This document shows, piece after piece, positions 40,553 through 49,259 of a stretch of 64,000 nucleotides of DNA (positions within the stretch are counted from its first letter, which is position 1; the number at the start of each line of letters is the position of its first letter). A program made the translations under genes and the position numbers. The notes beneath the pieces were generated by a model that made no database searches, was not told the origin of the DNA, and saw only the letters and a program-made list of their open reading frames with translations. The stretch is from Bacteroidota bacterium (lineage in GTDB: Bacteria > Bacteroidota > Bacteroidia > Chitinophagales > Chitinophagaceae): NCBI GenBank assembly GCA_020161435.1, contig JAIUNV010000003.1, positions 576,567 to 640,566 on the forward strand, written 5' to 3'.

Positions 40553-41569
40553 ATGAATTACCTGGAAAGATGCAGCAGGCTGGCTGCACTTATCCTGCTA
40601 AGTGTGTGCTTGCTCAGCAGCACCGGGCAGGCACAAGTGCAAACACCCCGATACACCAAAGTAAACCTCAATTGCAACGGCTTTTATGAATACCTACCCA
40701 GCGGGTATGCCAATAATCCTTCGCAAAAATTTCCACTGATAGTATTTGTACATGGCCTTGGCGAACTGGGCGATGGATCTGCTGCCAAGCTGCCACTGGT
40801 GCTTCGTAATGGCCCACCTAAACTCATCAACAACAAGTCATGGCCCGATTCTTTTAATGTAGAAGGTCAGTGGCACAAACCCATCGTGATATCACCACAG
40901 TTTATAGAATGGCCTACACCGGGCGACATGGATACGTTGGTGAACTATTTGATGGCAACGTACAAAGTAGATCGCAGTCGTATTTATGTAACAGGCCTTA
41001 GCATGGGTGGCGGTGTTACGTGGAACTATGCCAGCAACAGTGCCGCAATATGCCGCAAAATTGCCGCCATTGTACCCGTTTGTGGCGCCACTACCCCCAG
41101 CACAGCCCGTGGTGCCACCATGGCCAAGCACAACCTGCCTGTGTGGGCCACCCACAACCAAACCGACCCCACCGTGCCCGTAAGCAACACCGATAATTAT
41201 GTGAGTTACATCAATGGTGCCGCAGTGCCTCCCAATCCGCTGGCCCGCAAAACCATTTTTCCGGTTTCGGGGCACGATGCATGGAGCAATACTTACAACC
41301 CAAGCTATAGAGAGAATGGCAAGAATGTATACGAATGGATGCTGCAGTTTAGGCGGGAATTTACCAGCACATGGGTGGGAGGCACCGCTACTGCCTGGGA
41401 TAACAATGCCAACTGGAGCGAAGGCATTGTGCCCGATGCCAATACACATGTCATCATCAATAGCGGCAATGTAATTATGCGTAGAAACGCGGAAGTGAAA
41501 AGCTTAACGGTAGCTCCCGGAGCTTCATTTCGGGTGGATGCAGGCTATAAGCTCAGTATTATACAATAA
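40553..41569 (+). CDS. Secreted alpha/beta hydrolase (PHB depolymerase/esterase-like) with C-terminal beta module
   Basis: 338 residues from ATG 40553 with a signal peptide ending GQAQ. The hydrolase domain (about 40-270) has FPLIVFVHGLGELGDG (oxyanion side), nucleophile Ser150 in VTGLSMGGG, an acid in HNQTDPTVP and His in PVSGHDAWSNTY. This matches the polyhydroxybutyrate depolymerase/esterase family with a feruloyl-esterase-like outline. Residues about 272-338 (TSTWVGG, NANWSEGIVP, VIINSGNV) are the same type of beta module that ends the DUF1501 protein. It probably acts outside the cell on ester-linked polymers. The substrate is unknown. Confidence 0.85.
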   Translation: MNYLERCSRLAALILLSVCLLSSTGQAQVQTPRYTKVNLNCNGFYEYLPSGYANNPSQKFPLIVFVHGLGELGDGSAAKLPLVLRNGPPKLINNKSWPDSFNVEGQWHKPIVISPQFIEWPTPGDMDTLVNYLMATYKVDRSRIYVTGLSMGGGVTWNYASNSAAICRKIAAIVPVCGATTPSTARGATMAKHNLPVWATHNQTDPTVPVSNTDNYVSYINGAAVPPNPLARKTIFPVSGHDAWSNTYNPSYRENGKNVYEWMLQFRREFTSTWVGGTATAWDNNANWSEGIVPDANTHVIINSGNVIMRRNAEVKSLTVAPGASFRVDAGYKLSIIQ

Positions 41570-41674
41570 GCAAGAAGTAAGTTTTCGTATTGCATTTTTT
41601 AGTGCTGCAACTATTTGGCATTTTCGCAGCTACAGCAAGGCGGCCACTGTCAATCGTCATGCTGGCGAAAGCGT

Positions 41675-42979
41675 ATGAGTCAATTTGTAGTAAGAGGCGG
41701 CCACAAACTCAGCGGCACTATTGTGCCACAAGGCGCCAAAAACGAAGCCCTGCAAATCATTTCGGCTGTGTTGCTCACCGCCGAGCCTGTAACCATTACC
41801 AATATACCTGATATACTGGATGTAAACCTGCTGATAGAACTGCTGCAGGAGATGGGTGTAAAAGTGCAAAGGCCTCAGCGGGACACCTGCATTTTTCAGG
41901 CCGATGATGTAGATGTTGATTATCTGCACAGCCCCGCTTTTCATAAAAAAAGTGGTAAGCTGCGGGGCAGTGTGATGCTCGCAGGCCCCATGCTGGCCCG
42001 GTTTAAAAAAGCCTTTGTACCCAAGCCCGGTGGCGATAAAATTGGCCGCCGCCGGCTCGATACCCATATTATCGGTTTTGAAAAACTGGGCGCCACATTC
42101 ACCTATCATCCCGAAGATGGCTTTTACCACCTGAGTGGCGATGCCATGAAGGGAACCTATATTTTGCTGGATGAACCCAGTGTAACCGGGACTGCCAACA
42201 TTGTAATGGCCGCATCGCTTACACCCGGCACCACTACCATTTACAACGCCGCCTGCGAACCTTACCTGCAGCAGCTCTGCGCCATGATTAACCGCATGGG
42301 TGGCAAGATTAGCGGCATTGGCAGCAACCTGCTCAGCATTGAAGGTGTAAGCTCTTTGAAAGGTACCGAGCACCGCATGCTGCCCGATATGATTGAGATT
42401 GGCAGCTTCATTGGCCTCGCCGCCATGACGCAAAGCAATATCCGCATTCAGGGTTGTGGCATTCCGCACCTCGGCATCATTCCCGAAAAGTTTCGGCAGC
42501 TGGGTATTCAGTTCAGTATTGAAGGTGATGATATTGTAGTGCCCGAGCAAGACAGCTACGAAATTCAAACCTATATGGACGGTGGTGTACTCACCATTTA
42601 CGATCATCCGTGGCCGGGCCTCACCCCCGACCTGCTAAGCATTATGCTTGTAGTAGCTACACAAGCCCGGGGCAGTGTACTCATACACCAAAAAATGTTT
42701 GAAAGCCGCCTGTTTTTTACCGACAAACTCATAGATATGGGTGCCCAAATTATATTGTGCGACCCGCATCGTGCCGCCGTTATCGGTCTTGGCCGCAGCC
42801 AAAACCTGCGGGGCATTACCATGAGCAGCCCCGACATTCGGGCAGGTGTAGCATTGCTCATTGCCGCCCTGAGTGCCGATGGCAAAAGTGTGATTCAAAA
42901 CATTGAACAGATAGACCGTGGTTATCAAAACATCGACGGCCGCCTGCAGGCATTGGGAGCACACATTGTACGGGAGTAA
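41675..42979 (+). CDS. murA: UDP-N-acetylglucosamine 1-carboxyvinyltransferase
   Basis: 434 residues from ATG 41675. The N-terminus has GGHKLSGTIVPQGAKNEALQ, the typical substrate-binding start. The active-site loop reads PKPGGDKIGRRRLDTH: Asp121 stands where E. coli MurA has Cys115. This substitution keeps activity but prevents covalent attack by fosfomycin in other MurA enzymes. Two inside-out alpha/beta domains are complete. It adds enolpyruvate to UDP-GlcNAc, the first committed peptidoglycan step. It is the first gene of a possible murA-yqeY-cvpA run. Confidence 0.96.
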   Translation: MSQFVVRGGHKLSGTIVPQGAKNEALQIISAVLLTAEPVTITNIPDILDVNLLIELLQEMGVKVQRPQRDTCIFQADDVDVDYLHSPAFHKKSGKLRGSVMLAGPMLARFKKAFVPKPGGDKIGRRRLDTHIIGFEKLGATFTYHPEDGFYHLSGDAMKGTYILLDEPSVTGTANIVMAASLTPGTTTIYNAACEPYLQQLCAMINRMGGKISGIGSNLLSIEGVSSLKGTEHRMLPDMIEIGSFIGLAAMTQSNIRIQGCGIPHLGIIPEKFRQLGIQFSIEGDDIVVPEQDSYEIQTYMDGGVLTIYDHPWPGLTPDLLSIMLVVATQARGSVLIHQKMFESRLFFTDKLIDMGAQIILCDPHRAAVIGLGRSQNLRGITMSSPDIRAGVALLIAALSADGKSVIQNIEQIDRGYQNIDGRLQALGAHIVRE

Positions 42980-43048
42980 TGGCCGCATATTCACGTACCT
43001 TGCAGTGCCAAACCATCATTCTTTTTGCAAATAAAAAACAGCAATACC

Positions 43049-43504
43049 ATGAGCTTAGAAACACAGATAATGGAGCAATTGAAAGAAGCCATGAAGGCAA
43101 AGAACGAAGCCAAACTACGTTCGTTGCGGGCCATTAAAGCAGCCATTATTTTGGCCAAAACCAGCGAAGGTGCCAATGGCGAAATCAGTGCCGACGATGA
43201 AATGAAACTCTTGCAAAAGCTGGTGAAGCAGCGCAAAGACAGCCTCGATATTTACACCCAGCAAGGCCGCGCCGATTTGGCGGTGAAGGAGCAGGAAGAA
43301 ATTGATGTCATCAATTTGTTTTTGCCCAAGCAAATGACCGAAGAAGAATTGAAAACAGCCATTGCCGCCATACTGGCCGAAACCGGTGCCAGCAGCCCTG
43401 CCGATATGGGCAAGGTAATGGGCGTGGCCACCAAGCAATTGGCGGGTAAAGCCGATGGTAAAGCCATTAGCGCCATGGTAAAAGCCCAGCTCAGCGGTCA
43501 ATAG
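43049..43504 (+). CDS. GatB/YqeY domain protein
   Basis: 151 residues from ATG 43049. SLETQIMEQLKEAMKAKNEAKLRSLRAIKAAI is the YqeY start, and EEIDVINLFLPKQMTEEELKTAI and MGKVMGVATKQLAGKADGKAIS are the family blocks. It resembles the tRNA-binding tail domain of the GatB amidotransferase subunit but stands alone. The function is uncertain (possibly tRNA or aminoacylation-linked). It is 69 bp from murA, same strand, followed by its own hairpin terminator. Confidence 0.9.
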   Translation: MSLETQIMEQLKEAMKAKNEAKLRSLRAIKAAIILAKTSEGANGEISADDEMKLLQKLVKQRKDSLDIYTQQGRADLAVKEQEEIDVINLFLPKQMTEEELKTAIAAILAETGASSPADMGKVMGVATKQLAGKADGKAISAMVKAQLSGQ

Positions 43505-43526
43505 TTTTTGCCTGATCAAATACAAT

Positions 43527-43566
43527 AAACCCGCTGCTTCCATCGATCGTATGGGCAGCGGGTTTT
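43527..43566 (+). terminator. yqeY terminator
   Basis: AAACCCGCTGC (43527-43537) pairs with GCAGCGGGTTT (43555-43565); 17-nt loop, short T run. It excludes the longer upstream start of the cvpA frame at 43551. Confidence 0.85.
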
Positions 43567-43595
43567 GTTTTACTGCATCGCCTATTTTTATCTGT

Positions 43596-44141
43596 ATGAC
43601 GATTGATATCATTGCATTAGTAGTATTGGCCATTGCCGTGTGGAAAGGGCTACAAAAAGGATTGATTGTTGGGCTGTTTTCTTTCATTGGCATTTTTGTG
43701 GGTGCTGCAGCTGCTCTCAAACTCAGCGGCATGGCCGGCCAATACTTGCTGGCACACTTTCCCAACCTCGGGCCTTGGGTACCGCTATTATCGTTCATAC
43801 TCGTTTTTGCCGGGGTAGTTATTTTGGTGCGAATCATTGCCGCCTTTATTGAAAAAACACTGGAATGGAGCATGATGGGATGGGCCAATAAACTCGGCGG
43901 CATCTTGTTTTTTACCCTGCTGTATGCATTGCTGTTTAGCATTGCTCTTTTTTATGCCGATAAAATGGCCTTGCTTTCTGCCGATACCAAGCAGGCTTCT
44001 GTAGCTTATAGCATGTTGCAGCCCATGGCTCCGGTACTCATGGATGGCATCGGTAAGCTTATTCCTGTTTTCAAAGATTTGTTTGGCCAGTTGGAAGCCG
44101 CATTCGATGGCCTTACCACCCCGGCACAAAAACCTGCTTAA
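43596..44141 (+). CDS. CvpA family membrane protein
   Basis: 181 residues with four membrane helices (about 2-20, 28-48, 65-88 and 103-125) and a soluble tail. MTIDIIALVVLAIAVWKGLQKGLIVGLFSFIG is the characteristic CvpA start. CvpA proteins are needed for colicin V production and act in envelope homeostasis; the molecular role is open. The ATG at 43596 is chosen because a terminator fills the upstream sequence. Confidence 0.88.
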   Translation: MTIDIIALVVLAIAVWKGLQKGLIVGLFSFIGIFVGAAAALKLSGMAGQYLLAHFPNLGPWVPLLSFILVFAGVVILVRIIAAFIEKTLEWSMMGWANKLGGILFFTLLYALLFSIALFYADKMALLSADTKQASVAYSMLQPMAPVLMDGIGKLIPVFKDLFGQLEAAFDGLTTPAQKPA

Positions 44142-44257
44142 GCATTGCAGGCCAACATATTGCAGGCTGTATAGTCAAATCCTTTATATTAGCGGCATTC
44201 GCCATTCCTATGGATGCGAATTATTATTTTTACTGAGCATAAAGGCCACGTAGTTAC

Positions 44258-45034
44258 ATGCCGTACGAGATAAAACATAAAGACAAATTCAAGTATATAG
44301 AAGTAGGTGAGGGTGAACCCCTACTACTGCTGCATGGGTTGTTTGGAGCACTCAGCAATTTCAAAGATCTGGTGGAGCACTTCAGGCTCACACACAAGGT
44401 GATTGTACCGATGCTGCCATTGTTCGATCTGGATATTTTTCATACCTCGGTTGGCGGGCTCGAAAAGCACGTTCAGAAATTCATTGAAACTTTAGACCTG
44501 CACAACATTCACCTGCTGGGCAATAGCCTTGGCGGTCATGTAGCCCTGGTACATATTCTCAAGCACCCCGAACGCATTAAAACACTCATCCTCACCGGTA
44601 GCTCAGGATTGTTTGAAAATGGCATGGGCGATACTTATCCCAAGCGTGGCGATTACGAATACATCCGTAAGAAAACCGAAATGACTTTTTACGATCCCAA
44701 AGTGGCATCCAAAGAGCTGGTAGACGAAGTGTTTGAAATCACCAACAACCGATTGAAAGTGATTAAGATTATTGCCTTGGCTAAGAGTGCCATCCGAAAT
44801 AATCTGGGTGAAGAACTGAATCAGATACAACAACCTACGCTCCTAATTTGGGGCAACAACGATATTATTACGCCGCCGTTTGTAGGCCGAGAGTTCAACA
44901 AACTCATTCCCAACAGCGAGTTGCACATTATCGATCATTGTGGCCACGCCCCTATGATGGAAGTGCCGCAGGAGTTTAATGAGGTGCTTTCCCGATTTTT
45001 AACAAAGCACAGTGAGCCAACCGTTGTTGCTTAG
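44258..45034 (+). CDS. Alpha/beta hydrolase
   Basis: 258 residues, cytoplasmic (no signal peptide). LLLLHGLFGALSNFKDLVEHF (oxyanion motif, 25-45), nucleophile Ser in HLLGNSLGGHVALVH (about 88-102), the acid in LIWGNNDIITPP and His in IIDHCGHAPMMEVP (about 225-238) give a complete catalytic triad. It belongs to the general esterase/hydrolase group (MenH, BioH, 2-hydroxymuconate types); the substrate is unknown. It precedes the CBS protein by 24 bp and may be cotranscribed. Confidence 0.9.
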   Translation: MPYEIKHKDKFKYIEVGEGEPLLLLHGLFGALSNFKDLVEHFRLTHKVIVPMLPLFDLDIFHTSVGGLEKHVQKFIETLDLHNIHLLGNSLGGHVALVHILKHPERIKTLILTGSSGLFENGMGDTYPKRGDYEYIRKKTEMTFYDPKVASKELVDEVFEITNNRLKVIKIIALAKSAIRNNLGEELNQIQQPTLLIWGNNDIITPPFVGREFNKLIPNSELHIIDHCGHAPMMEVPQEFNEVLSRFLTKHSEPTVVA

Positions 45035-45058
45035 CGTATTGTTTAAAAAAAATACACC

Positions 45059-45718
45059 ATGCTTAACCAACAGTTGATATCGCCCCTGATTACAGCACTG
45101 CAGCCCGGGCAAACTGTTGAGCAAGCACTGCTGCAAATGGAAGACCAGGAGGTTGCCCATTTACCCCTTGTAAAAAACGGCAAGCTGGAAGCACTCATAG
45201 CCGAAGCAGATTTGCTGGATGCCAACAGCAACGATACTTTGGAATCATTGTTTCAGTATTCACCCATTATTGCTGTGGCTGCAGAGCAGCATTTTCTTAC
45301 AGCAGTGGCCAGCCTGGTAGGCAGGCAGCTTACAGTAGTGCCTGTAGTAACCGGCCAGTATGAATACATAGGTTGCATAACTGCGCAGCAATTGCTGCAG
45401 TATTTGGCACAAATGATTGGGGCCAATAGCGGCGGTGCCCTGCTGGTTGTAGAAATGGAGCCCCATCAGTTTAGCATCAGTGAGCTTTCGAAACTGATTG
45501 AAACAAACGATGCACACATTACTCAGCTCAATACTGCAGTTCATCCGGAAACGGGCATGCTGTTGGTAACCATTCGCATCAATAAAAATGAGGTAAGTGA
45601 TATTGTAGCCACGCTACAGCGGTACGATTATCACCTGGTGTTTTATGCTGGCGAAGAGCATTATGAAAATGAGCTGCGCCAAAACTATCAGCACCTCATG
45701 AATTTTTTAACCATGTAG
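45059..45718 (+). CDS. CBS-pair protein with C-terminal ACT-like domain
   Basis: 219 residues with two CBS domains (about 5-65: VAHLPLVKNGKLEALIAEADLL; and 66-135: VVPVVTGQYEYIGCITAQQLLQYL). An ACT-like tail follows (about 140-219: ALLVVEMEPHQFSISELSKLIE). It is a putative adenine-nucleotide sensor without a catalytic domain. In other Bacteroidota this gene lies near nadK and envelope genes, as here, suggesting a regulatory role in the cluster (inference). Confidence 0.8.
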   Translation: MLNQQLISPLITALQPGQTVEQALLQMEDQEVAHLPLVKNGKLEALIAEADLLDANSNDTLESLFQYSPIIAVAAEQHFLTAVASLVGRQLTVVPVVTGQYEYIGCITAQQLLQYLAQMIGANSGGALLVVEMEPHQFSISELSKLIETNDAHITQLNTAVHPETGMLLVTIRINKNEVSDIVATLQRYDYHLVFYAGEEHYENELRQNYQHLMNFLTM

Positions 45719-45782
45719 GATTGGGCAGTTTCCCCTGAGCCCCTACCTTTCCTGTTCGTCTATAAAAAAAGGGATTGAGTGC

Positions 45783-47222
45783 ATGCTGCTGAGAAAGGTA
45801 ATTTTTTGTACACTGCTGATGATGATTTGCGCCACCTGCTGGTGCCAGCGGTCCAGTACAAAAGCCTTGAGCGATACACTGCAACCAGCTTTTAACCCCG
45901 ACGGCAGTATCGACACCAGCAAAACAACTATCCGAAGCATTTCTATAGTAGGCAACCGTGTTACCCGCGAAGCGATTGTATACCGCGAAGTAGCCATCCG
46001 GTCTGGCATTAACTACACCAACGCCGATCTCGAAAAAAAAATGCGCCTTACCAAGGAGCAACTCATGAATACAACACTGTTTGTATCCGTTGAGCTTAGC
46101 CGTGTACCTGCCGGCGATGGCTTTTGCGATGTTCAAATTGTAGTAAGCGAACGATGGTATTTGTTTCCATTGCCCTACTTTAAAGTAGTAGACCGCAACT
46201 GGAATGTGTGGATTAATGATTACAAAGCCAGCCTCGACAGAACACTTTTTGGCGTAAAAATTGCCCACAACAATACCACCGGCAGAAATGATAAAATGAA
46301 CGTCTGGATTATTGGTGGCTACACACAGCAGGTTGAGTTTAAGTACCAACTACCTTACGTAGACAAGAAAATGGAAAAAGGTTTTACGGTGGGCATGAAC
46401 TACGGCCGCAACCGCGAAATCAACTACGCTACCGATAGCAACAAACAATTGTTCAGATCCTTGCCGAGTTTTGGCAGAGATTACCTGCGGGTGGAAGCCG
46501 CTTTCTCTTACCGCAAGGGTAGCCAAAAGCGTTTTTACCTGCGTTCTGTATTTGGTTGGGAAAAAATTGATACGGCTTTTTACAACCTCAATCCAAATTA
46601 TCTCAACGGCCAGCTATCGGCCAGCTATCTCGATATAATTGCCAACTACCAGTATTTCAATGTGGACTATATACCCTTTCCGCTGCGTGGATGGTACATA
46701 GATATGAATGCCAGTCATCGTTTTTCCAAAGCTTTAAGCATGAGCCAGATTGGTGGCCGTGCACTTGCTACCTGGGAGTTTTTGCCCAAAACGTATATCA
46801 ATTTTCAAACAGCTTTTGCTTACACACTGCAGCGGCAGCAAGCGTATTTTAACAACCGCTTGATGGGCTACGGCAGCCTGTACATGCAGGGCCTGGAGTA
46901 CAATGTGATTGATGGAACCTTTGGCATTATGGGCCGCACCACATTGCGCCGTAAGTTGTTTAGCACCACCTTTAAAGGGCCCGAAAAATGGAAGACCTAC
47001 AGCCGCATCCCCTTTACTTTTTACCTGAAAGGCTATGGCAACCTGGGGTATGTGTATGACAAAGTGCCGGGCGTTACCAACTTTATGAACAACCGCCTGC
47101 TGCGTACTGCCGGCTTGGGTTTAGAAATTGCCAGTATTTACGACGCCGTACTCAAGTTAGAATATAGTTTCAATCAGTTTGGCCAGAGTGGTTTTTTCAT
47201 ACACACCAGTGCCGACTTTTAG
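45783..47222 (+). CDS. BamA/TamA-like outer-membrane barrel with a POTRA domain
   Basis: 479 residues. A signal peptide (CATCWCQ end) is followed by an acidic stretch and one POTRA-like domain (about 45-120: IRSISIVGNRVTREAIVYREVAI, then TKEQLMNTTLFVSVEL). A beta-barrel of about 330 residues follows and ends with YSFNQFGQSGFFIHTSADF, a terminal aromatic residue as required for BAM recognition. It belongs to the Omp85-like surface antigen group but is much shorter than BamA (800+ residues, five POTRA domains), so it is not the essential BamA. It may be a small Omp85-type translocon. It lies between the CBS gene and nadK. Confidence 0.8.
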   Translation: MLLRKVIFCTLLMMICATCWCQRSSTKALSDTLQPAFNPDGSIDTSKTTIRSISIVGNRVTREAIVYREVAIRSGINYTNADLEKKMRLTKEQLMNTTLFVSVELSRVPAGDGFCDVQIVVSERWYLFPLPYFKVVDRNWNVWINDYKASLDRTLFGVKIAHNNTTGRNDKMNVWIIGGYTQQVEFKYQLPYVDKKMEKGFTVGMNYGRNREINYATDSNKQLFRSLPSFGRDYLRVEAAFSYRKGSQKRFYLRSVFGWEKIDTAFYNLNPNYLNGQLSASYLDIIANYQYFNVDYIPFPLRGWYIDMNASHRFSKALSMSQIGGRALATWEFLPKTYINFQTAFAYTLQRQQAYFNNRLMGYGSLYMQGLEYNVIDGTFGIMGRTTLRRKLFSTTFKGPEKWKTYSRIPFTFYLKGYGNLGYVYDKVPGVTNFMNNRLLRTAGLGLEIASIYDAVLKLEYSFNQFGQSGFFIHTSADF

Positions 47223-47288
47223 CAATAAGCCAGTAGCTTAGCCCTGCAAGCTGGTTGAATAACCAAAAAATGAAGTAGAACAATCCTC

Positions 47289-48167
47289 ATGAAAGTTGCG
47301 ATATATAGCCGGGGCATCGAAGTAGAACAAATGGAACATTATGCATGGTTGCTGCAAGAGCTCACCCTTCAGAAAGCCAGTATACTGTTGTACAAATCGC
47401 TGGCCAGCACCGATAGTTATCCTTTTTTGCAGAAATACAAGTACGATGTATTTGAAACAGATACCCACCTGGACGAAACAGTAGACTGTGTGATAAGCCT
47501 TGGTGGCGATGGCACTGTGCTGGATGCTGCCATTCTTATACGTGGCAAAGGCATTCCACTACTGGGTATCAATTTTGGCCGGTTGGGCTTTTTGGCCACG
47601 TTGGGCAAAGAAGCACTGAAGCAAGCCGTGGAAGCCCTTGTACACCGCAGCTATCATATAGACCAGCGTACACTCATACATGTAGATGCCGATGTACCAC
47701 TTTTTGCAGCGGCACCAATTGCCCTCAATGAGTTTGTAATACACAAAAGAGATTTTTCGCCAATGATAAAAATTCACACCTACCTCAACGGTGAATTTTT
47801 AAATACCTACTGGGCCGATGGTGTAATTGTAGCTACACCCACTGGTAGTACAGGCTACAACCTAAGTTGCAATGGTCCAATTGTTTTTCCTGAAAGTAAA
47901 TCGCTGGTGATAACACCCATTGCCCCGCATAACCTCAATGTGCGTAGCATTATTGTTCCTGATGACAACATTGTAAGTTTTGAAGTAGAAGGCCGTGCCG
48001 AAAACTTTATGTGTGCCATGGATGCCCGCCGCGAAGTAGTAGATATTAAAACACAGGTAGCAGTGCGTAAAGAATCATTTACCGTTGGGCTTGTACGCCT
48101 GAGTGAAAATACTTTTTTGGAAACCCTGCGTAAAAAACTGGCATGGGGATTGGATATCAGAAATTGA
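47289..48167 (+). CDS. nadK: NAD kinase
   Basis: 292 residues. The diagnostic GGDGTVLDAA (about 74-83, ATP/NAD site), GINFGRLGFLA, the NEFVIHKRD loop, WADGVIVATPTGSTGYNLS and PIAPHNLNVRSIIVP are all present. It makes NADP from NAD and ATP. Length is normal. It follows the BamA-like gene (66-bp gap) and precedes the DUF6089/PorG-like gene, the order known from other Bacteroidota, where porG, uppS and bamA often come next; uppS and bamA are absent here. Confidence 0.95.
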   Translation: MKVAIYSRGIEVEQMEHYAWLLQELTLQKASILLYKSLASTDSYPFLQKYKYDVFETDTHLDETVDCVISLGGDGTVLDAAILIRGKGIPLLGINFGRLGFLATLGKEALKQAVEALVHRSYHIDQRTLIHVDADVPLFAAAPIALNEFVIHKRDFSPMIKIHTYLNGEFLNTYWADGVIVATPTGSTGYNLSCNGPIVFPESKSLVITPIAPHNLNVRSIIVPDDNIVSFEVEGRAENFMCAMDARREVVDIKTQVAVRKESFTVGLVRLSENTFLETLRKKLAWGLDIRN

Positions 48168-48300
48168 AGTCCGTTAAACAAGCAGGCTTTGTACTTTTTT
48201 GTTCACAACGCTTAAAAAAAGCTGCACAGAGCCGCTGTTGAGTGCATACCAAACCTGTTGCACATTCGTTTTACTCGGGTACCCAGTTACTTTGCATACA

Positions 48301-49152
48301 ATGAAAAAATGTTTTTTTGCAATACTATTACTAATAGCTGCTGCCTTGCCGGGCAAAAGTCAGCTGTATGAATCAACGGTGCTCAATGGTGAGTTTGGCG
48401 TAGCCGTGGGTGCCGCCCATTATTTTGGCGACCTCAATACCAATGCCAGTTTGAGTCGGCCAAAGCCTGCTATTTCATTATTATTCAGAAAGCAATTTGG
48501 CAATTACATAGCCCTTCGGCTGCAGGGTACCTACGCCCGGCTTGGCTATAGCGATGTTCACAGTAAAAACATAACGGAGCGTACCCGCAACCTTAGTTTC
48601 AATACCGACGTATTTGAGTTGGCATTGATGGGCGATTTCAACTTTTTCCGTTTCATCCCCGGCCAGAGAGACTACAACTTTACGCCATACGTTACGTTTG
48701 GTGCAGGCTTTTTCACCTACGATCCTTACGCATTTTTGGCTGGCGAAAAATACTTTTTACGCCCATTGGGCACCGAAGGACAAGGCTCGGCACTATACCC
48801 CGACCGCAAGCCTTACAGTAGCATGGCCGTAAGTTTTCCTATTGGCATTGGCATCAAGTACAACCTCTCGGCACGTACCAACCTGACGTTTGAAATTACC
48901 CACCGCTTTACCAATACCGATTACCTCGATGATGTGAGCACTACTTATGCTGGTGCGGCGGCATTTCCCAACCTGCCCGATGGCAGCCCATCGCCTGCAT
49001 TTTTACTGCAAGACCGTAGTTACGAATTAGGCCCGCCCATCGGTACAACCGGCAGGCAGCGGGGCAATAGTTTGCAAAAAGACCAATTCATTACTGCACA
49101 AATCGGTATTACGTTTAACCTTACTTCTTATCGTTGCCCTACGGCTTACTAA
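48301..49152 (+). CDS. DUF6089 outer-membrane protein, PorG-like
   Basis: 283 residues from ATG 48301 with a signal peptide (LPGKSQ end). The mature start LYESTVLNGEFGVAVGAAHYFGDLN, then RKQFGNYIALRLQGTYARLG, FTPYVTFGAGFFTYDP and a final HRFTNTDYLDDVSTTY block are typical of DUF6089, the family of T9SS component PorG. It is probably an outer-membrane barrel of the type IX machinery, which fits the T9SS cargo in this window; assignment as PorG itself is by family and nadK neighbourhood only. Confidence 0.8.
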   Translation: MKKCFFAILLLIAAALPGKSQLYESTVLNGEFGVAVGAAHYFGDLNTNASLSRPKPAISLLFRKQFGNYIALRLQGTYARLGYSDVHSKNITERTRNLSFNTDVFELALMGDFNFFRFIPGQRDYNFTPYVTFGAGFFTYDPYAFLAGEKYFLRPLGTEGQGSALYPDRKPYSSMAVSFPIGIGIKYNLSARTNLTFEITHRFTNTDYLDDVSTTYAGAAAFPNLPDGSPSPAFLLQDRSYELGPPIGTTGRQRGNSLQKDQFITAQIGITFNLTSYRCPTAY

Positions 49153-49194
49153 GCTTGCAGCGGCTACATTTTTCCTTTATAACCTAGAATAGAA

Positions 49195-49218
49195 AAGGCC
49201 CACCGTTTGGTGGGCCTT
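49195..49218. terminator. Terminator between porG-like and tsf genes
   Basis: Perfect 10-bp stem AAGGCCCACC-GTTT-GGTGGGCCTT between convergent genes. Adjacent A/T runs are short. Confidence 0.8.
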
Positions 49219-49259
49219 CCTTATGGTATGCACTGTTGGGCAGTGCAGGTTTTCGATGA

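Noticed and set aside
41657..42607. 316-codon minus-strand frame opposite murA
   Set aside because: murA is intact on the plus strand; the antisense frame has no start context or known domain.
43115..43942. 275-codon minus-strand frame spanning yqeY and cvpA
   Set aside because: Both plus-strand genes are well supported and separated by a terminator; the frame crosses both.
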